Source of the DNA: Desulfobacterales bacterium
GTDB lineage: Bacteria > Desulfobacterota > Desulfobacteria > Desulfobacterales > SURF-7
Assembly: GCA_028277765.1 (NCBI GenBank)
Contig: JANQFQ010000104.1
Location: forward strand, 1-36,617
Reading direction: 5' to 3'
Length of the DNA: 36,617 bases
A model generated the notes under the pieces. The model was not told the DNA's origin and searched no databases. It was given only the letters and a program-made list of their open reading frames with translations. This document shows positions 25,350 through 33,082 of this stretch, piece after piece (position 1 is the first letter of the stretch; every line of letters starts with the position of its first letter). A program made the position numbers and the translations under genes.

Positions 25350-27165
25350 GTGCATTTGAAACATTAAGAAATTTTAGCAACTGCGCTTCAAAATGGCCGC
25401 GGTCTCCATGGTGTGTGCCAGCCAGTTTCAGAACCTTTTTTTCAATATCTATTGCTTTATCAACCATCCCGTTTACAAAATAAGTTTCAGCTAGTGTATC
25501 AAGGAAAATAGGCATCTCATGCAGACGAACAGCTTTTTCAGCAAGTAAAAGTGCTCTTTCTGGGTTTCTGTATGTCTCATCTTCGCATGTGGCATATAGC
25601 CATGCCAGGTTATTCAATGCATTAGGATTGTCCATTTTTATTTCCAGTGATTTTTCATATGCCTTGATTGCGTGCTCAATCTTTTTTTCACTGTAAAATA
25701 AGTCCCCAAGCTTTCTCAACACCTCATGCTTATCTGAAATGTACTTAACCTCCCCCTGGAGTACTTTCTCAAGATATTGAAAAGTCAGTTTTTTGTATGT
25801 GTCACTGAACTTAAAGCTGAATCCTGAAACGCATATCAGCACCATCACAGCAAAGAATAATATGATACTTTTTTTTACTTTCCTGTTATGCTGTTTCACC
25901 AGATCTCTGTTATTTTCACACCTTAACAAAAAGTCAATCCGCTCCTTAATACTGAAATGGTGCCAGTTCGGTGTATCTGCAGACTGGCCTGTTGCCGCGA
26001 CAATTCTATTAAACGTCGCAACCAAAGGGAGAGCCGTACCCACAAGCGAAAACGCGTAACCATCTGCCTGTCGTTCAAAATTCCGCATAAAATATCCAAA
26101 AACATATCGGAAATAGATAACAAAGATACAAATCAAGTAGACGCACTCAAAAGCTGATGAGAATAGATTACCATGACGCTCTAAAACACCACTCGCACCA
26201 ATCAACAACACAACGATTTCTGTCACAATAGACAGGAACAGAACAAAGCTGATAAAGAAAAACAGATAAAAAAGGAGGTGTTTCTTTTTAATATGGCCGA
26301 TTTCATGGGCAATAACCGCGTCCAGTTCCTCGGGGTTGAGAAGCTTGAGGAGAGAAGGGGTTACGAGTATATAACGAAACCGCTTTACCAATCCCATCAC
26401 CCCTGCGGTTATCATTTTCCCTCCAAAAAGAGGCCACTCCAGTATATCTCTGTAAGTCATCCCCGCCTTTTCACAAAAAACTTCAATCTGTGTCCTAGCT
26501 GCTCCCGCCTCAAGTGGTCTGCACCGCCAGACCAATTTGATAAGCACAGGCAAGGCTACTGCTATGACAGACAGTGCAACAAGAAAGAAAGTCCCCTGCC
26601 CCAAATATGTTGAGAGAAATTGTTTTGGAAACTTAAAAGGGAGAAGGTTGACAACATCACCTGTAATTGAAATCAAAAACCACGGGATAAGAAGTACAAT
26701 AGACAGGGCTATATTGGAGAGTATATATGATCTCCCCGTAATAACAGACGGCGTGATTTTTTGATACGCCCTAAAGGAACACGCCCAGATAATAACCAGG
26801 TAAAACAGGAAAATTCCCACAAACAGAACAGCTTGAAGTGTCGGGGCCTTAACGAAAATAGTAATATCAGACAGGTATGCTGATAAACTCAGCCAGTATA
26901 TATCTATAGTGAGCAGGATAATCGCCAGTATGGACTGGCGGGAAGTCATTTGATCAAAGCGTTCATTCGCCGCCTGCACTGCTCCAGGCTGAATACTTTT
27001 CTCAAGTTTTCGGAAAAGCACCCATGTATATCCAGCAAAAAGCAGGGCTATCAGAACAAAAAGGATAAGCGTCTGAAAAGAAGTAAACACCGCTTCAGGT
27101 TGTTGCTGATCTGCGCTGTAGATAATCAGCAGAACGATTAAGAAATATATTAAGTTATTGAACAT
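25324..27165 (-). CDS. M48-family membrane metallopeptidase with C-terminal TPR repeats
   Basis: This 613-residue protein has about seven to eight hydrophobic segments in its first 350 residues. The zinc motif is AHEIGH (H287, E288, H291), with the third ligand in FERQAD (E364), as in Ste24/HtpX-type M48 peptidases. After a further TM near 430-447 comes a soluble tail with tetratricopeptide-like repeats (about 475-600; LGDLFYSEKKIEHAIKAYEK and ALNNLAWLYATC are clear). The peptidase domain acts at the inner membrane, probably in protein quality control; the TPR tail likely binds substrates or partners. Its last codons encode the neighbour's terminator hairpin. Annotations as CAAX prenyl protease would overstate the similarity. 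Confidence 0.87.
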   Translation of the reverse strand: MFNNLIYFLIVLLIIYSADQQQPEAVFTSFQTLILFVLIALLFAGYTWVLFRKLEKSIQPGAVQAANERFDQMTSRQSILAIILLTIDIYWLSLSAYLSDITIFVKAPTLQAVLFVGIFLFYLVIIWACSFRAYQKITPSVITGRSYILSNIALSIVLLIPWFLISITGDVVNLLPFKFPKQFLSTYLGQGTFFLVALSVIAVALPVLIKLVWRCRPLEAGAARTQIEVFCEKAGMTYRDILEWPLFGGKMITAGVMGLVKRFRYILVTPSLLKLLNPEELDAVIAHEIGHIKKKHLLFYLFFFISFVLFLSIVTEIVVLLIGASGVLERHGNLFSSAFECVYLICIFVIYFRYVFGYFMRNFERQADGYAFSLVGTALPLVATFNRIVAATGQSADTPNWHHFSIKERIDFLLRCENNRDLVKQHNRKVKKSIILFFAVMVLICVSGFSFKFSDTYKKLTFQYLEKVLQGEVKYISDKHEVLRKLGDLFYSEKKIEHAIKAYEKSLEIKMDNPNALNNLAWLYATCEDETYRNPERALLLAEKAVRLHEMPIFLDTLAETYFVNGMVDKAIDIEKKVLKLAGTHHGDRGHFEAQLLKFLNVSNAQKKQPAEN

Positions 27166-27458
27166 ATATAAATTGTCCTGACCAATACTTAATTTTCATA
27201 CAGTGTCAGATTTCATTGGGTCTCATTTGTTTCAAAAATTTTAAATCCGAATATCGAAATCCGAAATCCGAAACAAATTCAAAATACAAATGTTCAAATG
27301 CTTAAAACCATAATCGCCTAAAATTTCAAATCAAATTGCCTTTTGTTTTGGATTTTGAATTTTGGTCATTTGATATTGTTTCGGATTTCGTGCTTCGGAT
27401 TTTTTTATTCGTCAATCCGCAACTTGATCTATCCTCTAGAGCTATTAGTTCTTCGACC
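27166..27458. other. Intergenic region filled by family A repeat
   Basis: This 293-bp stretch lies between the M48 and queH genes. Almost all of it resembles the 529-773 region: CTGACCAATACTTAATTTT near 27176, then the two inverted arms. No promoter stands out. A plus-strand frame running from the repeat into queH (27336-27782) is not credible. Confidence 0.6.
27243..27406. repeat. Family A repeat, second complete inverted-arm copy
   Basis: The left arm (27243-27300) holds the units AATCCGAA, ATCGAAATCCGAAATCCGAA and CAAATTCAAAATACAAATG. The right arm (about 27345-27406) reads TTTTGAATTTTGGTCATTTG, then TTGTTTCGGATTTCGTGC and TTCGGATTTTTTT. Its right arm is the reverse complement of the left arm of the copy at 598-660, so both arms belong to one consensus. 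Confidence 0.7.
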
Positions 27459-27995
27459 TCATGCCTCATCCTGAAAGTATCTCTCCTTCTCACTATATAT
27501 ACATCCGCAATACTGCTGACGGTACATCTGGAGACGTTTAGACTCCTCTATTCCTTCTTTCCATCCTTCTCGGAAGTCATGATAATAAAACAATATGCCC
27601 AAAGACGTGCCCACAGCTTCACCAATGGATCTTATCATATCATGCTTCTGGAACCTGCTGTAAAGGAGAGTTGTGGAAAAAGAATCAAAATTTCCTTTCT
27701 TTGCGTAGCGGGCAGTGGTTTCCAGCCGTTCGTGATAGCATATAGCGCACCGGTCTTTTTCCCTGAATACAACCCCTCTTAAAAATTCCTCCATGTCATA
27801 ACCTTTTTGACAAATCACGTTCAGATTTTCCTTTGAAGCGTATTCCCGAAGGGTTTCTTCACGCTGAACACATTCAGTATATGGATGGATGTTGTTTCTG
27901 TAGTAAAAACTGGTAATATCATGAGCATCCTGACGAAGGATCTTAAGCGGATAAATCGTGCAGGGAGCGCAGCATGTATGCAGAAGTACTTTCAA
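27459..27995 (-). CDS. queH: Epoxyqueuosine reductase QueH
   Basis: This 178-residue protein has the QueH (formerly DUF208) cysteine pattern: LLHTCCAPC near the N-terminus (C8, C9, C12), DRCAICYHERLE (C83, C86) and CGC near the C-terminus (C163, C165). These hold the iron-sulfur cluster and second metal of this non-cobalamin enzyme. It reduces epoxyqueuosine to queuosine in tRNA, the last step of the pathway, replacing QueG. NNIHPYTECVQREETL is also characteristic. Its start overlaps the yggS stop by 4 bases (ATGA), so the two genes are translationally coupled. Confidence 0.93.
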   Translation of the reverse strand: MKVLLHTCCAPCTIYPLKILRQDAHDITSFYYRNNIHPYTECVQREETLREYASKENLNVICQKGYDMEEFLRGVVFREKDRCAICYHERLETTARYAKKGNFDSFSTTLLYSRFQKHDMIRSIGEAVGTSLGILFYYHDFREGWKEGIEESKRLQMYRQQYCGCIYSEKERYFQDEA

Positions 27996-28690
27996 TACCG
28001 CTCTCCGAAAATCGCTGTCCCTACCCTTACCAGTGTCGCCCCCTCTTCAATCGCTGCCTCAAAATCACCGGTCATGCCCATGGAAAGCTCATTCATGAAG
28101 ATGTTGCTGATCTTCATGTTTGCGATGGAAACACTTAGATCCTTTAGCTCTGAAAAATAAGGACGTGTCTTTTCAGGTTCATTATAATAAGGCGGCATGG
28201 TCATCAGTCCCTGCACGGACAGGTACTCAAGTTGGCTGATATCACGGACAAGGCTGATGGCGTCTTTTCCTGCCACACCGGACTTTGTTGTTTCCATGGA
28301 GATATTCACCTGTATTAACACCTGCTGGATTTTTCCGATCTTCTCAGCCTGTTTGTTCAGTTCACGTGCCAGTTTAAGAGAATCTACAGAATGAATAAGG
28401 TCAAACAGCTTTACAGCGTATTTGGCCTTATTTGACTGAAGGTGGCCGATAAAGTGCCATGACACGTCATGTGATGGAAAAACGGCAATCTTCTCCCTTG
28501 CCTCCTGTATATAATTCTCTCCAAATATGTCCGCCCCGGCTTCAATTGCTTCCTGTATACTTTCAGCAGGTATGGTCTTACTCACCGCCACAAGTTTAAC
28601 ATCTTCAGGATCACGGCCGCAGGAAGTCGCTGATTTTTCTATTCGACCTCTGATCCGTTCCAGTCTCGATTTTATACTGGCTTGTTCCAT
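27992..28690 (-). CDS. yggS: YggS-family pyridoxal phosphate homeostasis protein
   Basis: This PLP-binding protein has the alanine-racemase-like barrel fold. The PLP lysine is K38 in LVAVSKTIP, followed by GENYIQEA, SWHFIGHLQSNKAK, HSVDS, VLIQVNIS, LMTMP and LSMGMTGDFEAAI, all YggS signatures in order. The start is placed at 28690 (232 residues) because an AGGAG site lies just upstream; the longer frame from 28726 adds 12 residues without a ribosome site. It buffers PLP and has no known catalytic role. It is first in a two-gene operon with queH. Confidence 0.94.
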   Translation of the reverse strand: MEQASIKSRLERIRGRIEKSATSCGRDPEDVKLVAVSKTIPAESIQEAIEAGADIFGENYIQEAREKIAVFPSHDVSWHFIGHLQSNKAKYAVKLFDLIHSVDSLKLARELNKQAEKIGKIQQVLIQVNISMETTKSGVAGKDAISLVRDISQLEYLSVQGLMTMPPYYNEPEKTRPYFSELKDLSVSIANMKISNIFMNELSMGMTGDFEAAIEEGATLVRVGTAIFGERY

Positions 28691-28810
28691 ATTTTCTTTT
28701 CTCCTGTTCCCCACAGGCTGTGCCAAAATTTAGAGCGTGCTTGTGCGCGAAACAGCATAGTAGGTTTGGTAGAGCGGTTATGGCTTATTATGAATGTATA
28801 CTCGTCTTAC

Positions 28811-28890
28811 AATTCCCCTCGATCCCCCTTTGAAAAAGGGGGAAGATTTTTGCTCCCCTCTTTAGCAAAGAAGGGCTAGGGGAGATTTGA
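28811..28890. repeat. Double-hairpin CCCCC/GGGGG repeat
   Basis: CCCCCTTT (28824-28831) pairs with AAAGGGGG (28835-28842). A second, looser hairpin is formed by CCCCTCTTTAG and CAAAGAAGGGCTAGGGG. I recall similar CCCCCTTTGAAAAAGGGGG elements from intergenic regions of many bacteria. Only one copy is present in this window. Confidence 0.55.
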
Positions 28891-28910
28891 AAACTGATCA
28901 CTTATTCAAA

Positions 28911-28958
28911 CCCGACCACGGCCATCCCGCAGATAGCGGGACTAACCACGACTATGAT
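28911..28958. repeat. Family D repeat, second copy
   Basis: GACCACGGCCATCCCGC, a short loop, then GCGGGACTAACCACGACTA. The hairpin and flanks match 22428-22467. The flanking GACCACGAC motif also appears alone at 29281. Confidence 0.6.
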
Positions 28959-29046
28959 TTTCATTATAAAAAAAGGTTACAGCATTAAAATAGGGTATAT
29001 GGTATAAAAATATAATGCTGAAACACAACCGCCGGAGGCTGCAAAC

Positions 29047-29081
29047 TTTTTCTTTTTCGTTCAGTTTACGAAAAAGAAAAA
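29047..29081. repeat. Perfect T/A-rich palindrome
   Basis: TTTTTCTTTTTCGT (29047-29060) is exactly complementary to ACGAAAAAGAAAAA (29068-29081), with a 7-base loop. It is a 14-bp perfect stem, able to form a hairpin on either strand. It is not followed by a T-run on either strand beyond the stem itself. Confidence 0.6.
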
Positions 29082-29205
29082 ATATATTTCAATTCATCCT
29101 CCTCATCCTGCCTATCCTTGTTAATTGTCTGAGCTTGCCCTATCAAATTCTGCTCCGAAGCTACTTACGGGATTTAACAGGGTAAATCCATGTGCTATAA
29201 TAAAA

Positions 29206-29246
29206 CTTTGCGCCTTAGCATCTTTGCGCCTTAGCGTCTTAGCGTG
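29206..29246. repeat. Family E repeat: CTTTGCGCCTTAGC tandem units
   Basis: CTTTGCGCCTTAGCATCTTT, then a second CTTTGCGCCTTAGC and a shortened GTCTTAGCGTG follow one another. A related unit lies at 7452-7471 beside the pst Pho box. Confidence 0.55.
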
Positions 29247-29314
29247 AAAAAAAAGTTAGTGTGCGTTTATGGTTAAAACCCGACCACGACCACGCCTTTT
29301 GTAAAAATGACAGA

Positions 29315-29365
29315 GCGAAGCGATACCACAACTTTAGGCACTTGTAACTTATAACTTAAGTCACT
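29315..29365. repeat. Family B repeat, half copy ending at the GT4 stop codon
   Basis: CAGAGCGAAGCGATACCACA, then ACTTTAGGCACTTGTAACTT and ACTTAAGTCACTT match the centre and right arm of the copy at 19730-19851. The left arm is missing. The copy abuts the stop codon of the minus-strand glycosyltransferase (29366). Confidence 0.6.
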
Positions 29366-30652
29366 TTACATGTCCCCCAACACCATTTTATACACCTCCA
29401 TACACCGCTCCGCAATTCTATCCCAGGTATATTTTTTTATGATCTCATTATGGGCGTTTTTTCCGAGTCTTTCCCGCTCTTTCTCATCTGACAGCACCTT
29501 AACAAGCGCGTCTGCTAGTTCCTCTTTATTTGTCGTCTCCACAAGATACCCGTTTTCACCAGGGGTAATGACTTCACTGGGACCGCCGTTTTTTGTGGCC
29601 ACAATCGGAAGGCCTGACGCCATTGTTTCAAGCATGACAATCGGAAAAATATCATAGGTGGAGGAGAGTGAATAAACAGCACTGGCCCAGAAAAACTTCG
29701 GTATCTCGCTGTTGAGCACAGGCGGATGATAAATAACATTCTCCCTGATGCCGAGCTCCTCTACCCTTTTTTCAAGAGTTTTCGCGTAGTCACTATCCAC
29801 CCATGCGACAAAAAGGATGATAACGTTTTTACCGCTTGATTCCCTGATCCGCTGTATCACAGCAGGAGCAGCTTCGATCAGTTCACGCTGCCCTTTTCTC
29901 GGGTCAACGCGGGCGATAAGGAGTATTGGCAGGACATCCGGGCCAAGGTTCAGTTCTTCCCTCAATTCAGATACTTTGTCCGGATCTGGCGGATAAAAAT
30001 CATCAACCACAACACCATTGTTGATAACCTGTATCTTCGAGGGATCAGCCCCATACTGATCAACAATATACTCCCCTTCTTCAATTGTCAGGGGGGTGAT
30101 ACAATCGGCCCTGTCCAGGGCAGCCTGTTCATGTTGTATCCGTACTGAGAAGTTGTATTTTTTATCAAGCGCTTCAGGCGTTCCCTCGTTCACACGCAGG
30201 GCATTATCCCGCTTACGAATTCCCAGACTGTGGGTCGCACACAAAAATGGAATTTTCCATTGTTCTGCCAGATGGTGTGCCACGTACCAACCGTCCGCGT
30301 AATGGCCGTGCACCAGGTCGTATTTAAGGCTGTTCTCTTCAGCATATTTGATGGCGTTATCCACAAATCCCTGGATTGGCGGCCCCCAGAATTCTTCTTT
30401 TGGGAAATACCTGTCTGAAGGACCAAGGGGAAGGCGGATGATACGCACCCTGGAATGGATATTTGTGATAATATCTTCTCCGTCTTCAAAACGGGCATAA
30501 ATGTCAATCTCAAGGTCAGGATAGGCGTCTGCCAGTGCGATGGTGGCAAAATACATGACAATCGTCTGTCCGCCCTGAGATTTTTTCCCGAGTCCGTCTT
30601 CCCTGAGAACATAGTCTGGCCAGCAGTGCGGCGATACCCATACAATACGCAT
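29366..30652 (-). CDS. Family 4 glycosyltransferase (sucrose-phosphate-synthase-like group)
   Basis: This soluble retaining GT-B glycosyltransferase has 428 residues. The start is taken at 30652, since GGAGG lies 6 bases upstream; the ATG at 30655 is too close. The N-terminal domain has KKSQGGQTIVMYFATIALA and HGHYADGWYVAHHLA. The C-terminal GT4 domain has VINNGVVVDDFYPP, LLIARVDPRKG and the nucleotide-sugar acidic motif YDIFPIVMLETMASGLP with GGPSEVI. Features such as the GQ loop and long N-terminal domain recall the sucrose synthase/SPS-like branch of GT4. The acceptor is unknown. It stands alone, diverging from maf. Confidence 0.88.
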   Translation of the reverse strand: MRIVWVSPHCWPDYVLREDGLGKKSQGGQTIVMYFATIALADAYPDLEIDIYARFEDGEDIITNIHSRVRIIRLPLGPSDRYFPKEEFWGPPIQGFVDNAIKYAEENSLKYDLVHGHYADGWYVAHHLAEQWKIPFLCATHSLGIRKRDNALRVNEGTPEALDKKYNFSVRIQHEQAALDRADCITPLTIEEGEYIVDQYGADPSKIQVINNGVVVDDFYPPDPDKVSELREELNLGPDVLPILLIARVDPRKGQRELIEAAPAVIQRIRESSGKNVIILFVAWVDSDYAKTLEKRVEELGIRENVIYHPPVLNSEIPKFFWASAVYSLSSTYDIFPIVMLETMASGLPIVATKNGGPSEVITPGENGYLVETTNKEELADALVKVLSDEKERERLGKNAHNEIIKKYTWDRIAERCMEVYKMVLGDM

Positions 30653-30712
30653 CATTCACCTCCATTGTTATGAAATATATTAGGTGACAAGCCAGTATGT
30701 GTCAAGCATCCC

Positions 30713-30741
30713 TTGTAAAACCTGATACGATTTGATATTAG
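30713..30741 (+). promoter_or_regulatory. Candidate promoter giving a leaderless maf message
   Basis: TTGTAA (30713-30718) and TATTAG (30736-30741) are 17 bp apart, each matching four of six consensus bases. The -10 ends 6 bases before the maf ATG and no ribosome site is present, so transcription would start at or next to the A of the start codon. Confidence 0.3.
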
Positions 30742-30747
30742 ATCAGC

Positions 30748-31365
30748 ATGCGAAAAAATGATGATACCCCGTTAATAATCCTCGCGTCACAATCACCCCG
30801 GCGAAAATACCTGCTGGAACAAGCCGGTCTAGAATTCTCCGTTATACCGAGCGATGTTGACGAATCAATCGTGCCTATCACTGAACCAGCAAATTATGTA
30901 AAGGTGCTGGCAGAAGCTAAGGCTGGAGATATTTCGGACAAATATCCTGACAAATGGGTCATCGGTGCAGACACCATTGTCCTGATTGATGATACGATTT
31001 TAGGAAAGCCTGGCTCACGAAAGGAAGCAGGAGAGATGCTGGAGCGTCTCAGCGGCCAGGCACATCAGGTCTTTACAGGATACACTATCACCTGCAAAAC
31101 TAAAGGACATTTGTTCTCAGATACGGTTAAAACAGACGTCTATTTTAAGGACCTGTCTGATGATGAAATAGAATGGTATATTCACACAAAAGAACCGTTT
31201 GACAAGGCCGGCGCCTATGCCATCCAGGGCCTCGGCACATTTTTAGTAAAAAAAATTAATGGATCATACACAAATGTGGTTGGGCTTCCTGTGTGCGAGG
31301 TGATTGAGCATTTGATAGGGCAGGGAGTGATTAGTGTGAAAAAACATAGTGCCTTAAGTGCCTAA
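30748..31365 (+). CDS. maf: Maf-family nucleoside triphosphate pyrophosphatase
   Basis: This 205-residue protein has the Maf motifs: ILASQSPRRKYLLEQAG (11-27), VDES, GADTIVLIDDTILGKP (72-87), EAGEMLERLSGQAHQVFTG, and KAGAYAIQG with NVVGLPVCEV near the end. It hydrolyses non-canonical or damaged nucleotides (dTTP/UTP or m7GTP subtypes) in the cytoplasm. The family body ends around IEHLIGQGVI; the extra tail SVKKHSALSA and its stop codon are encoded by the first bases of a family B repeat. No ribosome site precedes the only sensible ATG. Confidence 0.93.
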   Translation: MRKNDDTPLIILASQSPRRKYLLEQAGLEFSVIPSDVDESIVPITEPANYVKVLAEAKAGDISDKYPDKWVIGADTIVLIDDTILGKPGSRKEAGEMLERLSGQAHQVFTGYTITCKTKGHLFSDTVKTDVYFKDLSDDEIEWYIHTKEPFDKAGAYAIQGLGTFLVKKINGSYTNVVGLPVCEVIEHLIGQGVISVKKHSALSA

Positions 31366-31640
31366 AGTTACAAGTGCTTTAAGTTGAGGTATTCTGCTAT
31401 TTTTATTTTATTAAGGCAGAGCGAAGACATTTGTTGGGTTTCGCCATTGGAATTGTTCAATAAATACAATATTTTGTAGGTTGGGTTAAGGTGTTCAACC
31501 CAACAAAGGGCAGTTGGCTCTACCCAACCTACTATGCTTTGTAATTTACAATTTGCATTCATCGCTTTACGCTGCTTTTTTAATAAAAATGGTAGCATTC
31601 CACAACTTAAGGCACTTGTAACTTTAGGCACTTGTAACTG
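31349..31640. repeat. Large family B palindrome with family C nested in its loop
   Basis: The left arm (31349-31436) carries AGTGCCTTAAGTGCC, GTATTCTGCTATTTTTATT and CAGAGCGAAG. The right arm (about 31560-31640) is its approximate reverse complement, with TTTAATAAAAATGGTAGC, CCACAACTTAAGGCACTTGT and a further TAGGCACTTGTAACT. The centre (about 31435-31545) is a different element, family C. This composite, plus 50 bp holding the CoA-transferase ribosome site, makes up the whole 327-bp gap after maf. Confidence 0.65.
31435..31545. repeat. Family C repeat (TTGGGTT/AACCCAA element)
   Basis: TTGTTGGGTTTCGCC, GTAGGTTGGGTTAAGG, TTCAACCCAACAAAGG and CTCTACCCAACCTACTATGC alternate in direct and inverted orientation. 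The reverse complement of the last segment matches AGCATAGTAGGTTTGGTAGA at 28754. A minus-strand frame here (31368-31631) is repeat translation only. Confidence 0.6.
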
Positions 31641-31692
31641 GTATCATTGATTATAGATCATAACCAATAGTTCACAATAAGGAGCACAATAC

Positions 31693-32916
31693 ATGTCAAC
31701 CCTCCCCAACAAACCTTCCCCCCTTGCCGGAATAAAAGTCGTTGAATACGGCATTTTCCACGCAGGACCGGGCGCCACAGCAATACTGGGGGACCTTGGC
31801 GCGGAAGTAATAAAAGTTGAAGCAGGCATTGGAGACCCAGAGAGATTCTGGACGGAGGTTGCTGGTTTTGACCTTTCCTTGAAAAACGGGAGCACTGTTA
31901 TTGTTGAAACATCTAACCGTAACAAAAAAGGGATCTATCTTGATATTGCCACAGAAAAAGGGCGGGGCATTTTCAACAAACTTGTCAAAGAAGCTGATGT
32001 ATTTCTAACCAATCTCATGCCTGAAACAAAGAAAAAACTCGGCATTGACTACAAATCGATTGCCAAAATTAACCCGAAAATAATACATGCGAATGTTTCA
32101 GGATACGGCCCCAAAGGCCCCATGAAAGACGCTGGCGCGTTTGATTCCATGGGCCAGGCATATTCAGGCATGATGTTTACCGCAGGAACGGAAAAGCCTG
32201 AATTCATCCGCTTTGGTGTTCTTGACCAGGCCACCTCCATAGCAGCAAGCCATGCCATCATCACCGCCCTGTTTACAAGGGAAAGGAACGGAAAAGGCCA
32301 GGAAGTCCATGTCTCTTTGTACAGCACTGCCCTCTGGCTGATGCATATGAACCAGATGTTTGCAGAACTTTTATCATTAGACCCGTGTTTCCCTGTAACA
32401 CGGTCTGACATGTCTCCCCTGCGAAACGCTTTTAAATGCAAAGATGATAAATGGGTTATGAGCACTCACCACCCTGAACACAAGTACTGGCCTGCATTTT
32501 GTAAAGTAACGGGAAAAGAAGAGATGCTGGATGACCCGGAATTCACTGATGAGAATGGCAACCCGAGAAACTTTCAAAAGATGGTGCCGATTTTTGACAA
32601 CATTCTTGAGACAAAAACACGTGATGAATGGATGGCGCTTTTTCTTGAAAACGATCTCCTCTTCTGCCCCATCAAAGACATCTTTGAAGCGATAAAAGAT
32701 CCCCAGGCGATTGAAAATAATTATATCGAGAAATTTGATCACCCGGACCTCGGCACCATCAATGTCCTCGGCTATCCCATACACTTCAGCGACTACAGCG
32801 CAGGCATGAAAAGCACGTCCCCAACTATCGGCCAGCACACTGATGAGGTAATTAAAGAACTGGGTTATAGTGATGAAGAGATAGACACGTTAAAGTCGGA
32901 AGGAATTATAAAATAA
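31693..32916 (+). CDS. Family III CoA-transferase (CaiB/BaiF)
   Basis: This 407-residue protein begins with the family's PLAGIKVVEYG and GPGATAILGDLGAEVIKVE (24-42), followed by NRNKKGIYLDI, VSGYGPKGP and the catalytic-aspartate segment FGVLDQATSIAASHAIITAL (D178). RERNGKGQEVHVSL follows, as usual. It moves CoA between carboxylic acids, as in anaerobic breakdown of aromatic or other acids. The acid cannot be named, since no degradation genes adjoin. An AAGGAG site 8 bases before the ATG sets the start. GPGATAILG is typical of the family, and the C-terminal part (about 225-340) is the small inserted domain. Confidence 0.92.
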   Translation: MSTLPNKPSPLAGIKVVEYGIFHAGPGATAILGDLGAEVIKVEAGIGDPERFWTEVAGFDLSLKNGSTVIVETSNRNKKGIYLDIATEKGRGIFNKLVKEADVFLTNLMPETKKKLGIDYKSIAKINPKIIHANVSGYGPKGPMKDAGAFDSMGQAYSGMMFTAGTEKPEFIRFGVLDQATSIAASHAIITALFTRERNGKGQEVHVSLYSTALWLMHMNQMFAELLSLDPCFPVTRSDMSPLRNAFKCKDDKWVMSTHHPEHKYWPAFCKVTGKEEMLDDPEFTDENGNPRNFQKMVPIFDNILETKTRDEWMALFLENDLLFCPIKDIFEAIKDPQAIENNYIEKFDHPDLGTINVLGYPIHFSDYSAGMKSTSPTIGQHTDEVIKELGYSDEEIDTLKSEGIIK

Positions 32917-32924
32917 AGGTGTAG

Positions 32925-33082
32925 GGGCAGGTCGCGACCTGCCCGGTCTGGGGATATTGCAGGATAATGTCTTCTTTCTCTAATTTTCAATCCATCCAGC
33001 ATCTAGAAACAAAAAGTGCCTGACCGCGATATCGCACATCAGACACCAAATATTTCAGTTTTTCCGATGGGCACAGCCCATC
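32925..33082. repeat. Three successive palindromic repeats after the CoA-transferase gene
   Basis: First, GGGCAGGTCGCGACCTGCCC (32925-32944), a perfect 20-base palindrome 9 bases after the stop codon. Second, GTGCCTGA...TCAGACAC around a GCGATATCGC core (33016-33046). Third, GATGGGC, ACA, GCCCATC (33066-33082). None has a T-run. They fill the 193-bp gap between convergent genes and resemble short palindromic elements scattered in many bacterial genomes. Confidence 0.6.

Larger units (their letters stand above)
28691..29365. other. Repeat-filled intergenic region between yggS and the GT4 gene
   Basis: No gene is seen in about 675 bp between two minus-strand genes. It is a mosaic of repeat pieces: family C fragment (28754-28775), a CCCCC/GGGGG hairpin element (28811-28890), family D (28911-28958), a perfect T/A-rich palindrome (29047-29081), a run of TCATCCTCCTCATCCTGCC-like units near 29094, family E (29206-29246), a family D fragment (29278-29297) and half of family B (29315-29365). 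A plus-strand frame over 28682-28879 translates these repeats and is not believed. Confidence 0.65.

Noticed and set aside
27336..27782. Plus-strand frame of 148 codons
   Set aside because: It starts in the family A repeat and continues antisense to queH, whose cysteine motifs are unmistakable.
28682..28879. Plus-strand frame of 65 codons
   Set aside because: It is made of the family C fragment and the CCCCC/GGGGG hairpin; no start signal and no family likeness.
31368..31631. Minus-strand frame of 87 codons
   Set aside because: It lies wholly in nested repeats B and C; peptides of this type are frequent spurious calls from such repeats.
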